Assembly: GCA_964603935.1 (NCBI GenBank)
Contig: CAZRWL010000037.1
Span: forward strand, 1 to 5,786
Direction: 5' to 3'
Source: GWB1-37-8 sp964603935
Lineage (GTDB): Bacteria > Patescibacteriota > Microgenomatia > Levybacterales > UBA12049
DNA: 5,786 nt
In this document: in pieces, positions 1-4,465 of the stretch
How positions within the stretch are numbered: position 1 is the first letter of the stretch
Layout: each line of letters begins with the position of its first letter
The notes under the pieces: generated by a model
The model's input: the letters and a program-made list of their open reading frames with translations, nothing else
Told to the model about the DNA's origin: nothing
Databases searched by the model: none
Position numbers and translations under genes: made by a program

Positions 1-64
1 TACTAATGGTTGAACGAGTAGATTTACCACATTCATGCGCAAGCACTGAACGTGGCTTAAAAAT
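1..64 (+). rRNA. 23S rRNA, 3' end (partial)
   Basis: The window opens with TACTAAT, the conserved sequence near the 3' end of bacterial 23S rRNA (E. coli has GGTACTAATGAACC followed by GAGGCTTAACC). A matching terminal strand GTGGCTTAA lies at 52-60. A complete 5S rRNA follows about 120 nt downstream, as expected for an rRNA operon. About 30 nt more lie between the two conserved blocks than in E. coli, and they may form an extra hairpin (CCAC at 27-30 can pair with GTGG at 52-55). The exact 3' end is a guess. Only the last few dozen bases of the gene are present. Confidence 0.65.
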
Positions 65-93
65 TATATTTCTCCTCACATGTCAGATAGTCA

Positions 94-109
94 ATCCGCC
101 AGCTGGCGG
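94..109. repeat. Perfect 16-bp palindrome in the 23S-5S spacer
   Basis: TCCGCCAGCTGGCGGA reads the same on both strands. It lies in the 23S-5S spacer. GC-rich palindromes of this form are scattered between genes in many CPR genomes (my recollection, not searched). As RNA it could only form a tight hairpin or pair between molecules. Confidence 0.6.
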
Positions 110-130
110 AGTACATTGATTTTTGACCCA

Positions 131-173
131 TTCGGCAAGCTCAGTGTCAATCCTGAGCGAAGTCGAAGGATTG
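131..173. repeat. Dispersed imperfect inverted repeat in the rRNA spacer
   Basis: The segment contains nested inverted repeats: GCTCAG (139-144) with CTGAGC (153-158), TTCG (131-134) with CGAA (164-167), and alternatively CAATCCT (148-154) with AGGATTG (167-173). The wording 'TTCGGCAAGCTCAGTG...CCTGAGCGAAGTCGAAGGA' resembles an intergenic repeat found in many environmental bacterial genomes, including CPR. It ends directly at the left arm of the 5S precursor stem, overlapping it by 3 nt. Confidence 0.6.
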
Positions 174-319
174 AAGAAAGGAATTCTCTGGTAATTAGAG
201 CGGTATGGTACCACCTTTTCCCATTCCGAACAGAGAAGTGAAACGTGCCAGCGCTTACGATACTTTTTGCTTGTTGCAGAAGGGACAATAAGTCATTGCC
301 AGGGGATTTCTTTCTTCAA
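171..319 (+). other. 25-bp precursor stem enclosing 5S rRNA
   Basis: Bases 171-195 pair with 295-319 without interruption: 25 base pairs including four G-U wobbles (181-309, 185-305, 187-303, 192-298). The inner eight pairs are 5S helix I and the rest is precursor sequence on both sides. This is a plausible processing stem for a double-strand-specific maturase (RNase III or M5 type in known bacteria). Its right arm is the first copy of the 20-nt repeat that recurs through the window. Confidence 0.8.
186..304 (+). rRNA. rrf: 5S rRNA
   Basis: This is the 5S ribosomal RNA, part of the central protuberance of the large subunit. The diagnostic core is TGGTACCACC at 206-215, then CCCATTCCGAACAGAGAAGT (220-239) and GAAACGTGCCAGCGC, matching the bacterial 5S consensus (CCCAT-CCGAAC-AGAAGTGAAAC). 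The ends CTGGTAAT (188-195) and ATTGCCAG (295-302) pair to form helix I. The length of about 119 nt is normal. The position just after a 23S 3' end fits a 23S-5S operon. The ends are uncertain by a few bases because helix I continues without a break into flanking sequence. Confidence 0.93.
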
Positions 320-321
320 AA
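302..321 (+). repeat. Repeat A, copy 1 (3' flank of 5S rRNA)
   Basis: GGGGATTTCTTTCTTCAAAA. This copy overlaps the 3' end of the 5S rRNA and is the right arm of its precursor stem. It is the only copy with a visible base-pairing partner (171-188). Four more copies lie downstream in the same orientation at 904, 1717, 2880 and 3967. Confidence 0.9.
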
Positions 322-350
322 ACAAAATTTTCCAACCACGATCTCTTTAC

Positions 351-379
351 TTGTTATAAATTTGCTTATCTTGTATACT
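351..379 (+). promoter_or_regulatory. hicBA promoter
   Basis: A -35 TTGTTA (351-356), a 17-nt spacer and a -10 TATACT (374-379) precede the hicB ATG. The -10 ends 6 nt before the ATG at 386, so transcription should begin at or next to the start codon, giving a leaderless mRNA. Confidence 0.7.
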
Positions 380-385
380 ACTTTT

Positions 386-661
386 ATGGAAAAGAATGTA
401 TTAAATTATCGTATCATTATCGAAAAAGAGAAATATGAAGATGGATCTAGCGTCTATGTCGCTTATTGTCCATCACTTGGCATTTCGGATTATGCAGATA
501 CGATAGAAGATGTTTTGGCAAGCATTAAAGACGGAGTTCAATTAGCGGTTGCATCATTAGCAAAGGAGGGAAAAGATGTTCCCATTGATCATGTTGAAGA
601 ACAGTTCGTTACATCGACAAAGATCAATATCCCAACGGGTATGAAAATCTCTTTCGCATAA
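386..661 (+). CDS. hicB: HicB-family antitoxin (short form)
   Basis: This 91-aa protein has the HicB partial RNase-H-like fold pattern: a leading strand YRIIIEKE, then SVYVAYCPSLG (CPsLg signature), an alpha helix 'TIEDVLASIKDGVQLAVASL', and a closing KEGKDVP. HicB binds and neutralises HicA, which is encoded immediately downstream. I chose the ATG at 386 over the longer upstream frame because a -35/-10 pair sits just before it, and the upstream extension would only translate 5S rRNA and repeat A. The C-terminus after residue 75 (EEQFVTSTKINIPTGMKISFA) is too short for the ribbon-helix-helix or HTH DNA-binding domain found in many HicB proteins, so it may repress poorly or not at all. There is no Shine-Dalgarno sequence; a leaderless start is expected. 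Confidence 0.88.
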   Translation: MEKNVLNYRIIIEKEKYEDGSSVYVAYCPSLGISDYADTIEDVLASIKDGVQLAVASLAKEGKDVPIDHVEEQFVTSTKINIPTGMKISFA

Positions 662-886
662 ATGAACAAGCTACCTCGAAATGTTAAAGGAAAACAACTT
701 ATTACAACTTTCGAAAAATTAGGATTTAAAATTGTTGGTAAGAGAGGCAGCCATTTTCGGCTGTCCCATTCCGATGGAAGGTGGACGCAGGTTGCGGTAC
801 ACCCAAAGCCAATTCCTCAAGGCACATTGAGAGCAATTCTCCGTCAGATAGATATGACAGCAGAAGATTTGGTAAAGTCGCTTTAG
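662..886 (+). CDS. hicA: HicA-family mRNA interferase toxin
   Basis: This 74-aa protein matches the HicA toxin family, ribosome-independent RNases with a double-stranded-RNA-binding-like fold. The motif G29-S30-H31-F carries the catalytic histidine of the family, following the typical 'LEKLGF-KIVGKRGSH' context. The later segment HPKPIPQGTLRAILRQIDMTAEDL matches the usual 'pgTLrsIlrqagi..eef' ending. The ATG follows the hicB stop codon directly (TAA at 659-661, ATG at 662), with no separate Shine-Dalgarno site, so translation is probably coupled. The antitoxin-first order is one of two arrangements known for this family. The length and all key residues suggest an intact toxin. Confidence 0.92.
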   Translation: MNKLPRNVKGKQLITTFEKLGFKIVGKRGSHFRLSHSDGRWTQVAVHPKPIPQGTLRAILRQIDMTAEDLVKSL

Positions 887-903
887 GGATAGTCAGGTTG
901 TGG

Positions 904-923
904 GGGGATTTCTTTCTTCAAAA
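904..923 (+). repeat. Repeat A, copy 2
   Basis: GGGGATTTCTTTCTTCAAAA, identical over all 20 nt to the 5S flank. The G run extends upstream to six Gs (902-907). It begins 15 nt after the hicA stop codon and ends 50 nt before the HAD gene. Confidence 0.9.
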
Positions 924-939
924 TAACTTAACTCCTCCT

Positions 940-967
940 TTCTTAAAAAACCTCTTTAGGTTATAAT
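940..967 (+). promoter_or_regulatory. Promoter of the HAD hydrolase gene
   Basis: A perfect -10 TATAAT (962-967) ends 6 nt before the ATG at 974. A weak -35, TTCTTA (940-945), lies 16 nt upstream of it. The spacing predicts a leaderless transcript. Confidence 0.7.
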
Positions 968-973
968 CTTTTT

Positions 974-1684
974 ATGATTCACGTTCTTGTTGATATTGAT
1001 GAGACAATGCTTTCTGTTCCGGAGGGCATTAATGCTAAAGCCTCGTCTGTAATGTTTAAAAAGGTATTTGGAATAGATGCTCATGAAGAAATGATTGATA
1101 ATTTTGGGAAAACAGAAATGGGCATTATTCAAGAAGTGCTTAAGAAGGTAGGGTCCAATCGGCGAACAGCAGAGCAAGAACCTTCAATTGTTAAAATTCC
1201 GGAAGAAGCATATAAAGTATGGGCACAAGCAATGGCACAAGAACTTAAAGATCATCCAGCCCGGATTTTGCCTGGCATTCCAGAATTGCTAACTGCTTTG
1301 TCTAAAAATCCCAAAATAAAACTTGAAATCTTAAGTGGTAATTCTGTTTGGCGTGCGGAAGAAAAGCTTAAATCTGTAGGTTTTGACGGATTTTTTAGAA
1401 ATCCAGATACGACACAACTAAATGGGGTATTTGGTAATATGGCGCCACAAAGAGATCAGCTATTTGATATCCTCAAACAACAAACAGCAGCAGGAGAACG
1501 GTTTGTAATTATTGACGATTCCCTTGTTGGTGCAAGAATGGCTCAGGCTTATAATACTCCTATGATTATGGTAGCGACAGGAAAAGCTAACGAAGAACAA
1601 TTAAAATCTTTTACTCCTCACGTATTTTCTGATTTCGGAGCAAATAGATGGCAACAAGCAGTTTCTTTAATTGGAGCGATGTAA
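974..1684 (+). CDS. HAD-superfamily hydrolase (phosphatase-like)
   Basis: This 236-aa protein has the haloacid dehalogenase catalytic motifs in order. Motif I is D7-I-D9-E-T11 (D7 nucleophile, D9 acid/base). Motif II is L120-S121-G-N-S. Motif IV is I179-I180-D181-D182-S183 (magnesium-binding acidic pair). The motif III basic residue is not clear; R127 or K131-K133 after motif II and R160 are candidates. Residues 15-110 form a helical C1-type cap, as in phosphoglycolate-phosphatase-like enzymes. A small phosphomonoester is the likely substrate, but the sequence does not say which. The gene stands alone with its own promoter and has repeat A on both sides. The ATG at 974 is supported by the -10 hexamer 6 nt upstream; there is no Shine-Dalgarno site. 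No signal peptide is seen, so the protein should be cytoplasmic. Confidence 0.88.
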   Translation: MIHVLVDIDETMLSVPEGINAKASSVMFKKVFGIDAHEEMIDNFGKTEMGIIQEVLKKVGSNRRTAEQEPSIVKIPEEAYKVWAQAMAQELKDHPARILPGIPELLTALSKNPKIKLEILSGNSVWRAEEKLKSVGFDGFFRNPDTTQLNGVFGNMAPQRDQLFDILKQQTAAGERFVIIDDSLVGARMAQAYNTPMIMVATGKANEEQLKSFTPHVFSDFGANRWQQAVSLIGAM

Positions 1685-1716
1685 ACTGTGTTTGTGACGG
1701 GAAAACAATTGCGTGG

Positions 1717-1736
1717 GGGGATTTCTTTCTTCAAAA
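1717..1736 (+). repeat. Repeat A, copy 3
   Basis: GGGGATTTCTTTCTTCAAAA, identical to copy 1, with the G run extended to six (1715-1720). It lies about 30 nt after the HAD stop codon. Confidence 0.9.
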
Positions 1737-1995
1737 ACGAACACTTTGAGTTACCGCATTTAAAACATAATTGCCAGCTTATATAAAATATAAAACAATG
1801 CAAACGGCAAGATGGCAAAACTCTCCAAAGTAAAAATTTTGAACCCATTATAGACAATTTTCCAGAACCCTATTTTATTTACTTGATTAAATAACTTATT
1901 TAAATTTAAATAGAGCACAATATTCATATTTGTCTGAGACTAACAAATCTGACAGTTTTTAATATTGGACAATAACTTCTTTCCAACGCATGGTA

Positions 1996-2004
1996 TGCTA
2001 TAGT
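1996..2004 (+). promoter_or_regulatory. Extended -10 promoter of the small membrane protein gene
   Basis: TGCTATAGT is an extended -10 element (TG-C-TATAGT). It ends 6 nt before the ATG at 2011. No convincing -35 is seen, which is usual for extended -10 promoters. It marks 2011, not 1990, as the start of the gene. Confidence 0.6.
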
Positions 2005-2010
2005 CAATTT

Positions 2011-2247
2011 ATGTTTAAAGAAATTCGTCATTATTTTTTCTTGACTATTATTTTTTCTATCCCAATATATTTTGTTGGGACTATTCTTGCAGCATATTTA
2101 CTTGAGTTCGTTCATCTTAAGAGTCCAAACGATTATTTTTCTCCCGAAACTCAGCCTTATGCTATGTTTATCGCTTACCTTTTTGCTTTAATAATTTCTT
2201 TAAAATTCTTTCCTCTTAAATCTAAATCTTCCCATAAATCCCCATAA
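2011..2247 (+). CDS. Small two-helix membrane protein, unknown function
   Basis: This 78-aa protein is not recognised. It has two hydrophobic segments, roughly residues 9-34 (FFLTIIFSIPIYFVGTILAA) and 50-68 (AMFIAYLFALIISLKFF), joined by a polar loop with SPNDYFSPETQP. The tail is lysine- and serine-rich (KSKSSHKSP). The basic N- and C-termini suggest both ends face the cytoplasm. The start at 2011 is preferred over an in-frame ATG at 1990 because an extended -10 element ends 6 nt upstream, and 1990 would lie upstream of the promoter. A hairpin follows the stop codon. It is a single-gene unit between repeat A copy 3 and repeat B copy 1. Confidence 0.65.
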   Translation: MFKEIRHYFFLTIIFSIPIYFVGTILAAYLLEFVHLKSPNDYFSPETQPYAMFIAYLFALIISLKFFPLKSKSSHKSP

Positions 2248-2269
2248 AAAAACCACCCTTTCGGTGGTT
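2245..2269 (-). terminator. Hairpin with A tract, terminator-like on the minus strand
   Basis: AACCACC (2251-2257) pairs with GGTGGTT (2263-2269) around a 5-nt loop. The A run at 2245-2252 gives a T tract after the stem only when read on the minus strand. On the plus strand it follows the membrane-protein stop codon at once but has no U tract. It may act in both directions, yet no minus-strand gene reads into it. Confidence 0.45.
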
Positions 2270-2270
2270 G

Positions 2271-2285
2271 CCTGTAGCTTACAGG
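2271..2285. repeat. Second small hairpin
   Basis: CCTGTA (2271-2276) and TACAGG (2280-2285) form a 6-bp stem with a 3-nt loop, directly after the first hairpin. The two may act together at the 3' end of the preceding transcript. Confidence 0.45.
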
Positions 2286-2328
2286 ATGACTAATTATCTT
2301 TTAAACCATTTTTCACTTTGTGTCAAGG

Positions 2329-2348
2329 GGGGTGGGGCGCGGTCGAGC
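2329..2348 (+). repeat. Repeat B, copy 1 (G-rich)
   Basis: GGGGTGGGGCGCGGTCGAGC, 20 of 20 identical to the copy at 4829-4848. The leading G run extends two more bases upstream here. Its GC content contrasts sharply with the AT-rich surroundings. It separates the small membrane-protein gene from the DUF4258/DUF2283 operon. Confidence 0.85.
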
Positions 2349-2427
2349 GAGTTATCTTTTTTTCAAATATGTCCTAAATTAGCCTCAAAAGACATTCTTC
2401 TCTCTTGGTGGTTGAGTCCCTTCAATT

Positions 2428-2436
2428 TGATACACT
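2428..2436 (+). promoter_or_regulatory. Extended -10 promoter of the DUF4258/DUF2283 operon
   Basis: TGATACACT is an extended -10 (TG-A-TACACT). The hexamer ends 6 nt before the ATG at 2443. No good -35 is seen at standard spacing. A leaderless mRNA is predicted. Confidence 0.55.
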
Positions 2437-2442
2437 TAATTC

Positions 2443-2664
2443 ATGCCGATTGTATTTTCAGATCATGCGCTAGAGCAGATGCATAGAAGAAAAATTTCTC
2501 AAAATAAAGTTATCAGCGTCGTCTCGCATTCTTATCAAAAAATATCAAGCTTTCGTAATCGAAAGTTGCGTCAAATGTTGGTTGGTGATAAAATGCTGGA
2601 GGTAGTTACGAAAACCGAAGGGAGTAGAATTACAGTTATAACAGCATATTTTTTGGAGGAATAA
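2443..2664 (+). CDS. DUF4258 family protein, putative toxin
   Basis: This 73-aa protein carries the DUF4258 pattern: an N-terminal F5-S-D-H8-A-x-x-x-M-x-x-R15-R16 motif with I18-S19, then a beta-rich part ending in 'RITVITAYFLEE'. DUF4258 proteins are short, often lie beside DUF2283 or other small proteins, and have been suggested as toxin-like because their fold may resemble RelE. That role is not demonstrated here. The downstream DUF2283 gene starts 2 nt after this stop codon, so the two form an operon. The start rests on the -10 hexamer 6 nt upstream; no Shine-Dalgarno site precedes it. Confidence 0.75.
   Translation: MPIVFSDHALEQMHRRKISQNKVISVVSHSYQKISSFRNRKLRQMLVGDKMLEVVTKTEGSRITVITAYFLEE
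2655..2660 (+). promoter_or_regulatory. Shine-Dalgarno site for the DUF2283 gene
   Basis: GGAGGA lies inside the last codons of the DUF4258 gene, 6 nt before the ATG at 2667. It is one of only two clear Shine-Dalgarno sites in the window, both in front of second genes of operons. Confidence 0.8.
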
Positions 2665-2666
2665 TT

Positions 2667-2873
2667 ATGAAAATGAAATACGATAAAAAAATTGATGCGG
2701 TTTATATAGATTTAGCGAAAGGAAAATATGAAGTAAGTCGGAAGATATCCGATTCCATTGTGGTGGATGAAGACAAGAAGGGAAAAGTTTTGGGAATAGA
2801 AATATTAGATGCAAGCAAAAATATCTCAGCTTTTGATCCTAAAAACACCAAATTTACCGTCCAATCCGCATGA
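2667..2873 (+). CDS. DUF2283 family protein, putative antitoxin
   Basis: This 68-aa protein matches the DUF2283 pattern: 'Y5-D-K-K-I-D10-A-V-Y-I' near the start, then ISDSIVVDEDKKGKVLGIEILDAS (consensus i.dgvivDyDedGklvGiEiLdas). These small proteins commonly follow DUF4258 genes, and an antitoxin role has been proposed by analogy. No DNA-binding motif is visible. The start has a strong Shine-Dalgarno site GGAGGA, unlike the leaderless first gene. The stop is TGA. Repeat A copy 4 begins 6 nt after it, and the next gene converges from the other strand. Confidence 0.78.
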   Translation: MKMKYDKKIDAVYIDLAKGKYEVSRKISDSIVVDEDKKGKVLGIEILDASKNISAFDPKNTKFTVQSA

Positions 2874-2879
2874 AAGGCG

Positions 2880-2899
2880 GGGGATTTCTTTCTTCAAAA
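2880..2899 (+). repeat. Repeat A, copy 4
   Basis: GGGGATTTCTTTCTTCAAAA, identical to copy 1, with one extra G upstream. It fills almost all of the 34-bp gap between two convergent genes, so it may be part of the 3' untranslated region of both. Confidence 0.9.
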
Positions 2900-2907
2900 G
2901 CTTTGCC

Positions 2908-3906
2908 TTAGATTTCCCGAATTATCTCAAACCCTTTAATACTGCCAACAATAGCAAATCCGATTATCTTTCCCGTTGGATTAAGCAACTGTTTGATCTG
3001 TTTTGCGGTTTCGTGGATCGTAGCTCCTGATCCGACAGCATCGTCAATTAGCAATATATTTTTAGAAAACTTTGCCGATTTATTTACGTCAACAAAGATT
3101 GTTTTTTGGGCATTTAATATTCTTTCCTGAAGTTTTGTCAGGGATTTCTGGGACACGATCACGTCTCCGGTATAGGCTTTGACAAGAACGATTTCGGGCA
3201 GTTGAATTCCAAGCTCCTTTTTAATCTCTGTCATTAATTGTATTTTTCTTTTAATGCTTGGCGGAATATAGGCAATAGTGTCAATTTTGTAAACTTGCAT
3301 GATTCGATCAATGACGGGCTTTATTCTTTGGACAATTTTTTCAATAATTTTCATATTCTGCGATGTTTTTGCATAGAGGACCATCTGTCCCAACTGTGTT
3401 TTGCCAAATTTTTCAATACTGTAAAAATCCCTATACAGCAATTTATGCAGGGGAGTATCGCCAAAAGTAGTTTTTTCTTTTGCTTCTGTCGCATCAATCC
3501 ACCCATTGGAGGTAATAAAACCGTTTTCTCTTTTTCTGACTTTCATGTATTCATGCGCCAGAGGGAGCAGATATTTTCCCTGATTTACTGAAGTAACCCA
3601 TCGGGTAAATCCTTCAACTCCGGTTAGAAATTCTCCCATGGGACTTACATAGGTGTAATTTTCGTTAATGAATTTCGAAGTCTCCTGAGGAAGAGTTATG
3701 CCAGAGGGTTCTTTTATCTCTTTAAGAATATAAAAGACAACCGGCGGTTTACCCGCTTTCATAATCTTTTCCTGTTTGAGAAGCTTATTAAGCTGCCGGT
3801 GTATGGCGGAATTTGTTATACCTATGCTTCTGACCAGGTCAATTGCCTTTGCCTGTTTATTTGCGCGTATATATTCAAGTATTCTGTTGGCGGTGTTGGT
3901 AGTCAT
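2908..3906 (-). CDS. Winged-helix regulator fused to a ComF-like phosphoribosyltransferase domain
   Basis: This 332-aa protein has three parts. Residues 1-62 look like a winged helix-turn-helix (AIDLVRSIGITNSAIHRQLNKLLKQEKI, then a wing ending 'VVFYILKEI'). Residues 70-205 form a linker domain I do not recognise. Residues 208-332 resemble a type I phosphoribosyltransferase of the ComF kind: I214-P-P near the first strand, Q253-x-x-L-x-x-x-x-R262-x-x-N265 as in ComF (Q..Ls...R..N), and the PRPP loop ILLIDDAVGSGAT (284-296) with acidic pair D288-D289. It is probably a transcription factor whose binding responds to PRPP or a nucleotide, as in PurR-type regulators. Catalysis is possible but unproven. 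The gene is alone, starts without a leader, and has an inverted repeat over its own promoter and start codon, which suggests autoregulation. It converges with the DUF2283 gene. Confidence 0.82.
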   Translation of the reverse strand: MTTNTANRILEYIRANKQAKAIDLVRSIGITNSAIHRQLNKLLKQEKIMKAGKPPVVFYILKEIKEPSGITLPQETSKFINENYTYVSPMGEFLTGVEGFTRWVTSVNQGKYLLPLAHEYMKVRKRENGFITSNGWIDATEAKEKTTFGDTPLHKLLYRDFYSIEKFGKTQLGQMVLYAKTSQNMKIIEKIVQRIKPVIDRIMQVYKIDTIAYIPPSIKRKIQLMTEIKKELGIQLPEIVLVKAYTGDVIVSQKSLTKLQERILNAQKTIFVDVNKSAKFSKNILLIDDAVGSGATIHETAKQIKQLLNPTGKIIGFAIVGSIKGFEIIREI

Positions 3907-3931
3907 AGTACACAGTATACTATGTACTATG
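3904..3931. promoter_or_regulatory. 28-bp palindromic operator covering the -10 and start codon
   Basis: The 28 bp are a palindrome except for one non-matching symmetric base pair (C3913 against A3922). The central 8 bp AGTATACT (3914-3921) are perfect and contain the -10 hexamer, and the outer arms include the ATG. Bound protein would block RNA polymerase, so autorepression by the winged-helix protein is the simplest reading. Confidence 0.65.
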
Positions 3932-3942
3932 TACTATGTCAA
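3914..3942 (-). promoter_or_regulatory. Promoter of the winged-helix/PRTase gene
   Basis: Read on the minus strand: a perfect -35 TTGACA (3942-3937), a 17-nt spacer, then -10 TATACT (3919-3914). The ATG (3906-3904) begins 7 nt after the -10, predicting a leaderless transcript. This is the closest match to the sigma-70-type consensus in the window. Confidence 0.85.
3919..3939. repeat. Three perfect 7-bp tandem repeats in the promoter spacer
   Basis: ACTATGT is repeated three times without gaps, filling the space between the -10 and -35 elements and overlapping one arm of the palindrome. This may be an array of half-sites for a regulator. Confidence 0.8.
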
Positions 3943-3966
3943 GAGGAGTTTTTGAGGCTATTATGG

Positions 3967-3986
3967 GATGATTTCTTTCTTCAAAA
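3967..3986 (+). repeat. Repeat A, copy 5 (variant)
   Basis: GATGATTTCTTTCTTCAAAA. The last 17 nt are identical to the other copies and the G run is broken at two positions. It is the only copy not placed after the 3' end of a plus-strand gene. It lies 25 nt upstream of the -35 of the minus-strand regulator gene. Confidence 0.85.
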
Positions 3987-4009
3987 ACAAACTCAACTCC
4001 TCATTATTG

Positions 4010-4034
4010 TCATCCTGAACTTGTTTCAGGATCT
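4010..4034. repeat. Dispersed palindromic repeat (ATCCTGAA / TTCAGGAT)
   Basis: ATCCTGAA (4012-4019) and TTCAGGAT (4025-4032) form a perfect 8-bp stem with a 5-nt loop. The wider sequence GTCATCCTGAACTTGTTTC matches a dispersed element I recall from many bacterial genomes. It lies 24 nt after copy 5 of repeat A and downstream of the minus-strand gene that ends at 4066. It could cap that transcript, but no T tract follows it. Confidence 0.65.
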
Positions 4035-4065
4035 CAAATTTAACCAAAATTATCTTTTAGGAGAC

Positions 4066-4461
4066 TTATTTTATCCACTTATGGGCGGTTGCTAGAAGAA
4101 GTTTGCTTAATCTTTCCCCATCTGCTTGAAAAAGCTTTATAGTATCCAACTTAAAGGCTGGCATTTCCATCGTACACATTGCCCAAGCCAGAATATAGCG
4201 ATGGAAATTTTCTCCGACTTCCTTATCCCAACCCATTAATTGATTTTTTATATAGTCTAGGTGTTCATTGTCTCTGGCTTTTATTCTTAAACCGCCCCTA
4301 TCTCCCTCAGTGACAATCTTTATTATCTCATCCGCTAACTGTTTTCTTGTCAGTGCTTGATTATCTCTCTTCATAAATGCTCTATTTATTAAATATCCGA
4401 TACCTCCCACCAAGGTAGTCGCTAATCCCGAGGACATAAATACATCCCAATTAATATTCAT
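4066..4461 (-). CDS. Membrane-anchored protein of unknown function
   Basis: This 131-aa protein is not recognised. Residues 8-28 (FMSSGLATTLVGGIGYLINRA) form one probable transmembrane helix. The following basic residues R27, K31 and R32 suggest the C-terminal part lies in the cytoplasm. That part is charged and mostly helical (residues 35-131). It includes AIRxKARDNEHL-like acidic/basic stretches and ends in 'ERLSKLLLATAHKWIK'. It starts 4 nt after the stop of the upstream gene on the same strand and has no clear promoter or Shine-Dalgarno site of its own, so it is probably the second gene of a two-gene operon translated by coupling. Nothing in the sequence identifies a catalytic site. Confidence 0.65.
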   Translation of the reverse strand: MNINWDVFMSSGLATTLVGGIGYLINRAFMKRDNQALTRKQLADEIIKIVTEGDRGGLRIKARDNEHLDYIKNQLMGWDKEVGENFHRYILAWAMCTMEMPAFKLDTIKLFQADGERLSKLLLATAHKWIK

Positions 4462-4465
4462 ACTT

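Larger units (their letters stand above)
1685..2010. other. 326-bp gene-free intergenic region
   Basis: No credible gene is seen. The region holds repeat A copy 3 (1717-1736), a 16-bp AT-only palindrome TATTTAAATTTAAATA (1897-1912), and the promoter of the next gene at its right end. The rest is AT-rich sequence with no clear hairpin terminator after the HAD stop codon. A TATAAT on the minus strand (1852-1847) has no start codon at the usual distance. Confidence 0.6.

Noticed and set aside
245..385. Upstream extension of the hicB frame
   Set aside because: It would translate the 5S rRNA and repeat A, and the promoter lies inside it. The start at 386 fits the promoter.
934..943. CCTCCTTTCT matches the 16S rRNA anti-Shine-Dalgarno end
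   Set aside because: Ten bases in a pyrimidine-rich stretch can match by chance; no other 16S sequence is near.
781..966. Plus-strand frame overlapping hicA and repeat A
   Set aside because: It is out of frame with hicA, and its end is a translation of repeat A (GDFFLQ); no start signal.
1618..1857. Minus-strand frame across the HAD 3' end and repeat A copy 3
   Set aside because: It overlaps the HAD gene and the repeat, and the minus-strand TATAAT nearby is not at the distance seen for real starts. The composition is cysteine-rich but without pattern.
2268..2486. Frame containing GGGARSS, and the similar frame at 4642-4863
   Set aside because: The shared peptide is only the translation of repeat B; neither frame has a start signal.
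302..3986. CRISPR array or integron attC sites as the explanation for repeat A
   Set aside because: Spacing is 600-1200 bp and contains genes, so it is not CRISPR. The repeats lack the inverted-repeat structure and the core GTTRRRY of attC sites.
3799..4095. Plus-strand frame ending in a translation of repeats
   Set aside because: It overlaps the regulator gene, its promoter, repeat A copy 5 and the dispersed palindrome. The peptide is explained by repeats.
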